Source: Sharpea porci
GTDB lineage: Bacteria; Bacillota_I; Bacilli_A; Erysipelotrichales; Coprobacillaceae
Reading direction: 5' to 3'
Assembly (NCBI RefSeq): GCF_009695655.1
Contig: NZ_VUNM01000025.1
Location: 1-40,787, forward strand
DNA length: 40,787 nt
Shown here in pieces: positions 1 to 7,415 of this stretch. Every line of letters starts with the position of its first letter. Position 1 is the stretch's first letter. The notes under the pieces were generated by a model. That model did not search any database. It worked only from the letters and a program-made list of their open reading frames with translations, and was not told the DNA's origin. A program made the translations under genes and the position numbers.

Positions 1-3000
1 TATTTGGGTCCTTGACTGTATACCAGCCTTCGTCTGTTTCGCCTGTCTTCACTCTGTCACCGGCTTCTGGGTTGTCCAATTCAGTATCAGTGCCTTCGAT
101 GAAGTATTTCACTCTGACAGCACCGCCATTATCAAACAATATAACGCCAACTCTCTCTGGTTCAGTAGGCAATAAACCATTTGTCGTTACCGCAAATGAA
201 TTCCAGGCTGCCTTCTTTTCATTTTCTTCAGTTCTTTTTGCTTTCGCAAGATCTGTGAAGAGAATGCTTTCATCAGGAAGATTTGTTTTATCGCCTTTTT
301 CTGGTGCTTTCATATCAAACGTAAGAGTAATATCCTGCCCTTTGACAAAGATTGTATCGTCTTTAAGTTCTAATTTAAAGCTATGAATAGTACTCCAGTC
401 ATTAACTTCTTTTGTCCAGTTTGCTTCTTGAGCAGTTGCTGGATCTGTATGAACGAATGATGTATTTGGGTAATTCACTCTATTATAGAGATCAGTTCTC
501 TTTGGATTTTTTGAAGTACTGTAGTATACATCTACTTTATCAGCCCAAGCTTTAGGTAACTGTACAGGACCTTTAAGGATTGGTGTAAATGCACTTCCTC
601 TACTTGTATTATCAACAATTCCTAAATCACCAACGGAAGGAAGAACATCAATAAAGCCTAATTGAGAAATATTTCTACCTGTAGTATTTGTAAGATGTAA
701 TTTATATGAAATATCCCCACCTAAACTTGCCTTACCAAAACGAGAATATTCCGTATCCATATTACCTTTTACAGACTTTTCAATCTTAAGGTCTTCTTTT
801 GTACGTAAGTTATAATTATTGCTGGCTTTAATAATCTTTTGATCATTTGATAAGCCATCATCATTAATATCTTTTGTATCTATTTCAATAGTATTAGTAT
901 CTGGAGTAGAAGCAACAAGTTCTTTAGATTTCGTACTTCCAGAATAAGAAATCAATTGCATATTCTTTGGTGCATCATCAGTAATATCAACATCGAATGT
1001 TACTGCTAACTGGTCATATGGGGCAACATAATCCTTATCCCACACAACTTTCACTAACTGCTTACCTGTACCCTTATAATCATCATCAATAACTTTACCT
1101 GTACCAGTAATACTATTAGCTGGAATATTTAAACGATATTCCTGATGATAGAACTTGAAGTTACCATCACCTTTTAGCTTTACACCATATGGAAGAATAA
1201 TAGCTGAACTTATTTCACCATCTAGATTAACAGGAGATGCATATGGCGTATTAATGAAATGACGAACTTGATTTTCACCTACTTTTACAGTATTTCCATC
1301 AGCATTACTAAAACGAATACCTGATTTTACTAATGGTGTATTTTCTGTATTTTTAATAACCTGAAGTGTTCTTGGACCAATATTATCTGATGTTTTATCA
1401 GCTGATTTCACATATGTCTTTCCATTTGATAGCGTCATTTCCCAAGTATTTTGCCATCTAAGTTCACCTTCATAACCCTTCTTGATATTAAAGAATGGAT
1501 AGGCATCTAATGAAACACCACCAAATATAGGAGAACCATCGGCATTTTCATAAACAACTTCATAACTATCAACATGATCTTGAGGAGTGATACCAAAGGC
1601 AGTACGTGATACTAAAACTTGATGAATACCAGTTTGTTTTGAGAAGTCAACTGTTTGTGATTTTGTTGTGCCATTATCTAAATGAAGGATAATTGTAACA
1701 ACAGGATCAGATGCTAAACGTAAAGGTGGCTGACTTGAATGATAGTAACTCTTTGGTGTTTCAAGACGTACACCAGAGAAAATGAGTTCAGGACTAAATA
1801 TTTGTTTCGAGACAATTTTCTTATAGCCTTGTTTCAAGACATCTCCTAAATTCCATTCAGATCTTGCATCAACACCATCTCTTGTCAGTTTATCTGTTTG
1901 ATTAAGTGCTATAGCGTAATAATCATGGAAGAGAAGGGAAACGTTGTCTTTAACTGATGGGTTTGTGTTTTGTGCCCCAGTTACAGCATTAATTTGATTA
2001 ACAGCTGTTCCACTTGTAAGAGATGTATACCAGCTTCCATCAGGAAATTTTGTATTATCGCCATCAGGAGCAATAGACATCTGTGCTTTAGATTCTTTTG
2101 TTATTTCTTTTCCATCAATACTTGTCGTTGTGAAAGTGACTTTATTTTCTAGTTTCTGAAGTTGATTTGTTTCCTTTGTCACTTCTGTAAGAAGCTGAAT
2201 TTCAAATAAATATAAAGCTTCACCTCTAGCTGAACTTTCTTCCTGTTCTTTAAGAGAAGGTGCAGTAGCTGTCCAAGTAACTGTCTGGCCATTTACTTTA
2301 GCTTCACTTAGGTTTTTACTAATAATAGTCGCATTTGAATATGTAAGACCTTCAGGTAATGTATCTGTTACAGTAATTTTACTGCCTGGTTTCATATACA
2401 TACCTGCACGTTGTGCTAAATCAACTGAACCTTTAAGATTCCAAATTGCTTTTTCACCCTTTTTAGGTGCTTCTTCTTTAGAATTCTCAACACCTTTATA
2501 AACCTTTGAGACAGATTCATTATATGCAGATTTAATCTGGAATGATGCTGTACGAGGAGTTGTGAATGATGTGCCATCTTCTTTATTAAGACTAGCTTCA
2601 AACGAAAGTGTTGTACCATTTGGTGTTATCCCATTATAAGTATTGATAGGGATTTGTACGACTGCTGATACGCCTGTTTCAACATTTTCAAGATTCCAAG
2701 ATAATACTTTATTGTTTTGATCAAATGTTGGTTTTGTACCTAAGATTGATAAGCTTTCTAATGTATCTTGATGAAATGCATAATAAGTATCATCTTTAGG
2801 TAATTGCACTTTAACTTGTGCTTTACCTGAAAGATCCTCATTAATTTGTTCTTGTGAGCCTGCAATTTTCACATGCATTTCAAGAATCCCCGTATCTCCT
2901 GCATTAACACTCGATTGCACTGCATTAAGCGCAATATCATAATTCTCATTGCTTTGTGCTCCAGCTGCAAAAGCTTTAATCCCCATTGGCATGATCATCA

Positions 3001-3061
3001 TACAAATCGCAATTAAATACTTATACAGCGAAGAAATCATTTTCTTTGACTGTCGTGTCAT
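1..3061 (-). CDS. Large secreted surface protein (adhesin-like), 5' part only
   Basis: This open frame of 1020 codons runs off the left edge, so the C-terminus is missing. The start ATG (3059-3061) has an AGAGGT ribosome site about 7 nt upstream. The N-terminus is a classical signal peptide: basic MTRQSKK, a hydrophobic stretch with Met-rich core, then KAFA-AG as probable cleavage site near residue 32. The rest is low-complexity beta-rich sequence typical of Gram-positive wall proteins: adhesin-like blocks (residues about 35-330), a DUF11/isopeptide-like block starting LKIEKSVKGN near residue 755 and containing YKLHLTNTT, and near the edge a MucBP-like segment (VRVKYFIEGTDTEL). No cysteine-rich, enzymatic or nuclease motif was seen. 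An LPXTG sortase signal would be expected beyond the window but cannot be seen. Export and cell-wall attachment are inferred; ligand unknown. Confidence is high that it is a surface protein, low on domain names. Confidence 0.85.
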   Translation of the reverse strand, partial: MTRQSKKMISSLYKYLIAICMMIMPMGIKAFAAGAQSNENYDIALNAVQSSVNAGDTGILEMHVKIAGSQEQINEDLSGKAQVKVQLPKDDTYYAFHQDTLESLSILGTKPTFDQNNKVLSWNLENVETGVSAVVQIPINTYNGITPNGTTLSFEASLNKEDGTSFTTPRTASFQIKSAYNESVSKVYKGVENSKEEAPKKGEKAIWNLKGSVDLAQRAGMYMKPGSKITVTDTLPEGLTYSNATIISKNLSEAKVNGQTVTWTATAPSLKEQEESSARGEALYLFEIQLLTEVTKETNQLQKLENKVTFTTTSIDGKEITKESKAQMSIAPDGDNTKFPDGSWYTSLTSGTAVNQINAVTGAQNTNPSVKDNVSLLFHDYYAIALNQTDKLTRDGVDARSEWNLGDVLKQGYKKIVSKQIFSPELIFSGVRLETPKSYYHSSQPPLRLASDPVVTIILHLDNGTTKSQTVDFSKQTGIHQVLVSRTAFGITPQDHVDSYEVVYENADGSPIFGGVSLDAYPFFNIKKGYEGELRWQNTWEMTLSNGKTYVKSADKTSDNIGPRTLQVIKNTENTPLVKSGIRFSNADGNTVKVGENQVRHFINTPYASPVNLDGEISSAIILPYGVKLKGDGNFKFYHQEYRLNIPANSITGTGKVIDDDYKGTGKQLVKVVWDKDYVAPYDQLAVTFDVDITDDAPKNMQLISYSGSTKSKELVASTPDTNTIEIDTKDINDDGLSNDQKIIKASNNYNLRTKEDLKIEKSVKGNMDTEYSRFGKASLGGDISYKLHLTNTTGRNISQLGFIDVLPSVGDLGIVDNTSRGSAFTPILKGPVQLPKAWADKVDVYYSTSKNPKRTDLYNRVNYPNTSFVHTDPATAQEANWTKEVNDWSTIHSFKLELKDDTIFVKGQDITLTFDMKAPEKGDKTNLPDESILFTDLAKAKRTEENEKKAAWNSFAVTTNGLLPTEPERVGVILFDNGGAVRVKYFIEGTDTELDNPEAGDRVKTGETDEGWYTVKDPN

Positions 3062-3211
3062 GTTTTTTACCTCTTTTCCCACTAGATTTTGGCACACGAA
3101 AAACAAGAGAAGACTTTCAATCTTTTCCCTCAGTGACCAATTTATTTGAAATACCAACTAAGAAGTACAGGCAGCTTCCTATTGATATCCCTAACCTCTT
3201 TACAAAGAAAG

Positions 3212-3273
3212 ATAAGCTATATCAGCATCAATTAATGATTAAACTAGAAAGAGAAACGACTCATATAGCTTAT
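3212..3273. repeat. 11-bp perfect inverted repeat upstream of the surface-protein gene
   Basis: ATAAGCTATAT at 3212-3222 is repeated as its exact complement ATATAGCTTAT at 3263-3273, with a 40-nt spacer. It lies about 150-210 nt upstream of the adhesin start. It could be a leader hairpin, a double operator or a small invertible segment; the sequence alone does not decide. Confidence 0.5.
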
Positions 3274-3403
3274 ACATTCTCAAATACTTCTATCAGCACA
3301 ATCTTCCATATCATACTGATAACTCATGAGCAATCATAAAACATATCATCAAGCTGGTGCTATATTATTTGTTATGAGCTAAGTATTGTTATGTGTATAT
3401 ATT

Positions 3404-3424
3404 ATTTGAGTGTTACACTCAAAT
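3404..3424. promoter_or_regulatory. 21-bp near-perfect palindrome, operator candidate
   Basis: Arms ATTTGAGTGT and ACACTCAAAT are exact reverse complements around a single central T. There is no T-tract after it, so it looks more like a dimeric regulator site than a terminator. It lies about 340 nt upstream of the adhesin start on the minus strand. No regulator is identified. Confidence 0.4.
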
Positions 3425-3646
3425 TATGAAATTATCAAATATAGCCCCAGCAATATCACAGCTTTATAATCATCATTAGATTAACGTAATGTTTATTGTA
3501 GAGATAGTACTGAATATGAACGATTTTATGCATATTTCGTACTTGATGACTTTGTATCTGGATCTTGGATATCTCTATAAAAATACATAGATATCAAGTT
3601 GATTGACTTTAATCTTCTTTATATGTTTTACAGTTAGAAAACTAAT

Positions 3647-3690
3647 AAAGGCGAAATATATTGATTAAATCAATACTTTTTCGCCTTTTT
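3647..3690. terminator. Bidirectional hairpin terminator
   Basis: AAAGGCGAAA (3647-3656) pairs with TTTCGCCTTT, and the inner ATTGATT pairs with AATCAAT. T-runs sit on both sides, so it could work in either direction. It is isolated: the nearest gene upstream on the minus strand is the Fic gene, 460 nt away, which already has a terminator at 3899-3950. Confidence 0.65.
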
Positions 3691-3898
3691 GCATATTATT
3701 TCAGCTTCGTACTTTTCTTGGAGTTAACGACCCGCTATATTTTTTTAGATATTTCTATGTAATGATCTCCCTTGATGGCTGAATGTCAAATGTCTTTACC
3801 AGCGCATCTTCCATCTCACACGCCTTAGTTCACAATTAGATTACCAAACAGAAATCATCTTAAGAGGGATTATCTCATATCAAAAATAATCATCGTAA

Positions 3899-3950
3899 AA
3901 CACAAAAGACCTAGATTGTAAATGATCTAGATCTTTCTATTCATGATTAT
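3899..3950 (-). terminator. Terminator after the Fic gene; copy A of a 52-bp direct repeat
   Basis: AGACCTAGAT pairs with ATCTAGATCT (one mismatch) around a short loop; on the minus strand it is followed by TTTTGTG. It differs at only 4 of 52 positions from 5419-5470, which ends the gldA operon. The repeat extends past the hairpin into identical flanking bases (TCTTTCTATTCATGATTAT), so it is a true duplication and not just two similar terminators. Confidence 0.75.
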
Positions 3951-4148
3951 GCCACTTAGCGTATTGCAGCGAATACATATGAACCATTTGCGCCAATAGT
4001 TTAAATTAGATATTTGATAAACCTATACCTTCTTCAATAAGATGATATCATTTGCTTCAAAAAAATGTTGCTTTCAAAAAAAAGGAGTTTCTTGCACTCA
4101 TATTCATTTTCAATCTTCCATAAATATGTTTCTATCTTCGATGACTAT

Positions 4149-5039
4149 CTAATAAGGTATTCTAAAGTAATCTAGATAAGACTTATATTGATCCTGCGCA
4201 CTTAGGCATGTATCCCTCAAATAGCCTCTCTCATGACTCCATTCTTTTAGTCCCCGATAGTAAAACATCTTCAGTTCATCCTCAATTATGAAAGGAACAA
4301 TACCATATCTCAAACACTCTTTAAACATGATGAGTCTACCTACTCGACCATTACCATCCTGAAAAGGATGAATGCGTTCAAACTTAACGTGGAAATCCAA
4401 GATATCATCAATGCCCTTGTCTTCTATTTCATGATACTCTTGAAGTAATTCCTTCATTCTTTGAGGAACATCTTCAGGAAGTGCTGTCATTCTTCCGCCA
4501 ACTTCATTGGGTAATTTTTTGTAAGCTCCTACTCTAAACCAATCTTTCCTAGCATCACTCGTACCATTTTTCAAGATTGCATGGAGCTCTTTAATAAAAT
4601 TCTCAGTTAACTCAGACTTAGCGCGGTCTATGATTTTGTCAACACAGCGAAAATGATTAATAGTCTCTATAACATCGTCTATATTGACAGCTTGCTTTTC
4701 TAATCTAATAGTATTTGTATCAAAAATATACATTGTTTGATCAAGTGTTAATCTACTTCCTTCAATATGATTAGAATGATATGTTAATTCGATTTGCGTC
4801 TTGTGGTATATTCCTCTTGTATATTTTGTACTTTTCTGCTCTTGTAAAATATCTAATAAGTTATTAGATTTGTCTTTCTTTTGATTTTTGCGTTTTGGCT
4901 TTATCGCATTTTCAGGAATTTTCCAAGTTTTACCTTTAAGAAAGGCATCCTTTACACGTCCCTGGGCACAATAGTTTCTCACACTTCGCTCAGATATATT
5001 CCATTTTTTTGCAATTTCTCTTACACCAAGATATTTCAT
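4149..5039 (-). CDS. Fic-family protein with N-terminal helix-turn-helix
   Basis: This 296-residue protein has two parts. Residues 1-45 (MKYLGVREIAKKWNISERSV...) resemble an excisionase/MerR-like winged helix-turn-helix. The remainder is a Fic domain with the full catalytic motif HPFQDGNGRVGR, whose His and Asn/Arg residues support transfer of AMP or a related nucleotide group to protein hydroxyls. Ahead of it, SNHIEG fits the (S/T)xxxE(G/N) inhibitory-helix motif, so the enzyme is probably self-inhibited. I chose ATG 5037-5039 because GGTGAGG lies 8 nt upstream; a longer frame opens at 5105 but would put the operator-like repeat inside the gene. No antitoxin gene is adjacent. With an HTH and an inverted repeat over its own promoter, autoregulation is likely. 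Target unknown. Confidence 0.88.
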   Translation of the reverse strand: MKYLGVREIAKKWNISERSVRNYCAQGRVKDAFLKGKTWKIPENAIKPKRKNQKKDKSNNLLDILQEQKSTKYTRGIYHKTQIELTYHSNHIEGSRLTLDQTMYIFDTNTIRLEKQAVNIDDVIETINHFRCVDKIIDRAKSELTENFIKELHAILKNGTSDARKDWFRVGAYKKLPNEVGGRMTALPEDVPQRMKELLQEYHEIEDKGIDDILDFHVKFERIHPFQDGNGRVGRLIMFKECLRYGIVPFIIEDELKMFYYRGLKEWSHERGYLRDTCLSAQDQYKSYLDYFRIPY

Positions 5040-5094
5040 TCTTTGTTCCTCACCATAAATAAGTATTTTCATGATCCTGATATTATTATATAAC

Positions 5095-5161
5095 TTTATC
5101 GGCAAAATTTCTCTTCAAATTCATACATCTATAATATTTTTTGCCGATAAAAGATGCCGAT
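5095..5161 (-). promoter_or_regulatory. Operator candidate upstream of the Fic gene
   Basis: TTTATCGGCAAAA (5095-5107) and TTTTGCCGATAAA (5139-5151) form a perfect 13-bp inverted repeat with 31 nt between. A third GCCGAT lies at 5156-5161. Read on the minus strand, the spacer includes TATTATAG, a plausible -10. Three copies of one core around a promoter next to an HTH-containing protein suggest self-repression. Confidence 0.5.
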
Positions 5162-5418
5162 TATTTGCAGTAGAGTAGAGGAAAGAAATGAATTTTGTTC
5201 CTCTCATTGCAGTATATGTTCGGTTCGCATATATAGTGTTACATTCATTCACTTACTTCAGGCTATTTTAAATTATAATCAAGGGGATTGACCAAACCAG
5301 GTCTATCGCTTTTTCTTATCACAAGATCTCAAGACTGAGCTCATAGTTGACGCGATCACCATTTAACTACCTGTGTTCGATTTTATTCCGACTGAGTTAG
5401 TGCAATACCCGACATACA
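5162..5418. other. Intergenic stretch, no gene seen
   Basis: Between the Fic operator and the gldA-operon terminator I see no open frame with a ribosome site and no recognisable RNA. The base composition is more mixed than in the flanks (for example GACGCGATCACC near 5349), so it may be debris of an older insertion. Confidence 0.4.
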
Positions 5419-5470
5419 AACATAAAAGACCTAGATTGGGAATGATCTAGGTCTTTCTATTCATGATTAT
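5419..5470 (-). terminator. Terminator of the glycyl-radical/aldolase/dehydrogenase operon; copy B of the 52-bp repeat
   Basis: AGACCTAGAT and ATCTAGGTCT form a perfect 10-bp stem with an 8-nt loop; on the minus strand TTTTATG follows. It lies about 150 nt past the gldA stop. The T-rich TTTCT on the plus side means it may also stop opposing transcription. See copy A at 3899-3950. Confidence 0.75.
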
Positions 5471-5617
5471 TTGGGAAGTTGTCATGAATACGTAGTCTAT
5501 TTGGGAAAATTGTATTTTGGGAAAAATTATGAAAACTCTTTTTTGACTACACTTATAGAATACACATTATTCGTGTGAGAATTATGCATAAAATATGTGA
5601 AATCATGTGAATCTTTA

Positions 5618-6706
5618 TTATGCAATAGTTTGAGATAGCGTATTGGCTGTTTTCATAGCTGCAACGACATCTTCTGGTGTAACTTCAAATGGCATATTAC
5701 CCATCGTGTCATTTGGAGAGCATGCTTCTGTTGCTGCTTTCAACAACAACTCATCACTGACATTTTCCATATTCAAATCTTTAAATGATGTTGGAAGATG
5801 GCACGCTTTACAGAATTTAATAACCTTTGTGATTTCTTCAAGAGAACGATCTTCTAAAACAAGCTGAGTGATTGTGCCAAAGGCAACCTTCTCACCATGA
5901 AGATATTGATGTGTTTCAGGTATTACTGTTAAACCATCATGAATTGCATGAGCAGCCGCTAAACCACTAGATTCAAATCCAAGGCCGCTTAAATAAGTAT
6001 TCGCTTCAACAATATTCTCTAATGCTTTGGTTGTCACTTTGTTTTCGACAGAAGCTTTAGCCTTCAGGGCATCTTCAAATAATGTATCACGACATAATGT
6101 TGCGAGGGCAAAGGCTGCTTTTGTGACATGGCCTCCTGGCATTGTCAAAGCATCACTCTTAACACAGGCAGCTGCTTCATAATATGTCGCAAGAGCATCA
6201 CCAACACCGGCCATCAAGAAACGTACTGGCGCATGAGCAATAATATCCGTATCCATCAAAACCATATCTGGATTAGCTCTTAAAGGCAAATAAGCATCAA
6301 ATTCACCATTAGGCTTATAGAGAACGGACAATCTTGAACATGGCGCATCGGTAGAAGCTGTTGTTGGCACAATGATGACAGGTAAGTGTGCATAGAATGC
6401 GACAGCTTTAGCAGCATCCAATGTCTTACCACCACCAATACCAATAACGACATCACATTCACCTAACTGTTTTTGATGTTTTTCCACTTCTTCGCTTGAA
6501 CATTCACCACCAAAGACTGCTGAAGTAAAAGGTACATTTGCTTCTTTAAAAGAACTTTCAATGTCATCTAAGTCATGTACATAGGCATGATGACCAATCA
6601 TCATATAGGCACCTTTCGTACCTAATTCCTGATAGTAGGAAGCAAGTTTCTTAATTTCACCTGCTCCCTGAATATAACTTCCTGGTGCACAAATAATTTT
6701 TGTCAT
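5618..6706 (-). CDS. gldA: Glycerol dehydrogenase-type iron/zinc alcohol dehydrogenase
   Basis: At 362 residues this matches the usual GldA length. The NAD-binding GIGGGKTLDAAKA segment, the PTTASTDAPCS loop and the metal ligands Asp in GVGDALATYYEA, His in AAHAIHDG and His in LHGEKVAFG are all present. GldA oxidises glycerol to dihydroxyacetone with NAD+, and in fermenters also reduces hydroxyacetone to 1,2-propanediol. Its start is 18 nt downstream of the aldolase stop with AAGGAG just ahead, so it is the third gene of the operon begun by the glycyl-radical enzyme. The same gldA-fsa-glycyl-radical association occurs around E. coli pflD. In this context reduction of an aldolase-derived ketone is the more likely physiological direction; that is inference. 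Confidence 0.93.
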   Translation of the reverse strand: MTKIICAPGSYIQGAGEIKKLASYYQELGTKGAYMMIGHHAYVHDLDDIESSFKEANVPFTSAVFGGECSSEEVEKHQKQLGECDVVIGIGGGKTLDAAKAVAFYAHLPVIIVPTTASTDAPCSRLSVLYKPNGEFDAYLPLRANPDMVLMDTDIIAHAPVRFLMAGVGDALATYYEAAACVKSDALTMPGGHVTKAAFALATLCRDTLFEDALKAKASVENKVTTKALENIVEANTYLSGLGFESSGLAAAHAIHDGLTVIPETHQYLHGEKVAFGTITQLVLEDRSLEEITKVIKFCKACHLPTSFKDLNMENVSDELLLKAATEACSPNDTMGNMPFEVTPEDVVAAMKTANTLSQTIA

Positions 6707-6724
6707 AAAGCAACATCTCCTTTT

Positions 6725-7405
6725 TTATAAGTCACTAACTTGTTTATTAACACCATACAAATTATACCAGTCTTTATTAAAATCTTCTATTGCCAGGGAA
6801 ATATTCTTATTTTCAAAGATTGTCTTAAGAACACCATAGGGTGCTGTAATAGCCTGAGCTCCAGCTGCCAATGACTCTTCCACCTGTCCTAAGGCATGGA
6901 AGCTAGCTGCAAGAATCTTACAATCATAGCCATCCATGGCGATTCTGCTTTCAACCTTGTCAATAAGGTCATATGGATCACCACCAATATTCGCAATACG
7001 ATTGACATAAGGGGCAATATAGTCAGCACCTGCTTCTAAAGCCATATAAGCTTGCATCACTGTATAGATAGCAGTTGCTGTTACATTTCTACCTTCTGCT
7101 TTTAATGCTTTGATGGCTTTTACACCTTCATAGCTTGTTGGGATCTTTATATAAACATCTTCATCTATTTCTTCAAAGATACGTTTCGCATCTTTCAGCA
7201 TATCTTCACAGGTTGTACCTACAACCTGAATATGAAGGCTTCTATCTTTTCCTATGATATGTCTGACTTCACGCATATGTTCAAAGAAATCTTTTGGTGC
7301 TGTCTTTTTGACAATACTTGGGTTGGATGTAATGCCACTAATAGGCATATGATCAACCCCATCTCTTATTTCCTCTAAGTTAATTGTATCTAATATGAAT
7401 TCCAT
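6725..7405 (-). CDS. fsa: Fructose-6-phosphate aldolase / transaldolase-like protein
   Basis: This 226-residue protein belongs to the small MipB/TalC transaldolase family. It begins MEFILDTINLEEIR, has the SGITSNPSIVKK segment typical of the family, the Schiff-base lysine in VYIKIPTS, and TATAIYTVMQA further on. Fructose-6-phosphate aldolases cleave or form fructose 6-phosphate using dihydroxyacetone and prefer hydroxyacetone as donor. The start ATG (7403-7405) follows AGGAG by 7-8 nt; a longer frame begins at 7507 inside the preceding gene but lacks support. It begins 10 nt after the glycyl-radical enzyme stop and is clearly co-transcribed. Between a dehydratase and a GldA, it probably splits a 1-deoxyketose phosphate into hydroxyacetone and glyceraldehyde 3-phosphate; that is inference. 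Confidence 0.9.
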   Translation of the reverse strand: MEFILDTINLEEIRDGVDHMPISGITSNPSIVKKTAPKDFFEHMREVRHIIGKDRSLHIQVVGTTCEDMLKDAKRIFEEIDEDVYIKIPTSYEGVKAIKALKAEGRNVTATAIYTVMQAYMALEAGADYIAPYVNRIANIGGDPYDLIDKVESRIAMDGYDCKILAASFHALGQVEESLAAGAQAITAPYGVLKTIFENKNISLAIEDFNKDWYNLYGVNKQVSDL

Positions 7406-7415
7406 TTTCTTTCTC

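Larger units (their letters stand above)
3425..4148. other. AT-rich intergenic stretch with no supportable gene
   Basis: Neither strand shows an open frame with a ribosome site and recognisable product. It holds two hairpin terminators (3647-3690 and 3899-3950) and an imperfect inverted repeat around 3564-3598 (CTTGGATATCT against AGATATCAAG). Two terminators with no gene attached suggest that genes have been lost here. Confidence 0.5.

Noticed and set aside
12-386. 124-residue open frame on the plus strand
   Set aside because: It is antisense to the large surface-protein gene, whose minus-strand frame runs uninterrupted over the whole interval. No ribosome site.
3046-3339. Plus-strand frames of 66 and 97 residues at the adhesin 5' end
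   Set aside because: They overlap each other and the adhesin start, lack ribosome sites and have no protein-like composition.
5040-5105. Longer N-terminus for the Fic protein
   Set aside because: The added 22 residues would place half of the inverted repeat inside the gene, and the site GGTGAGG clearly serves the ATG at 5037-5039.
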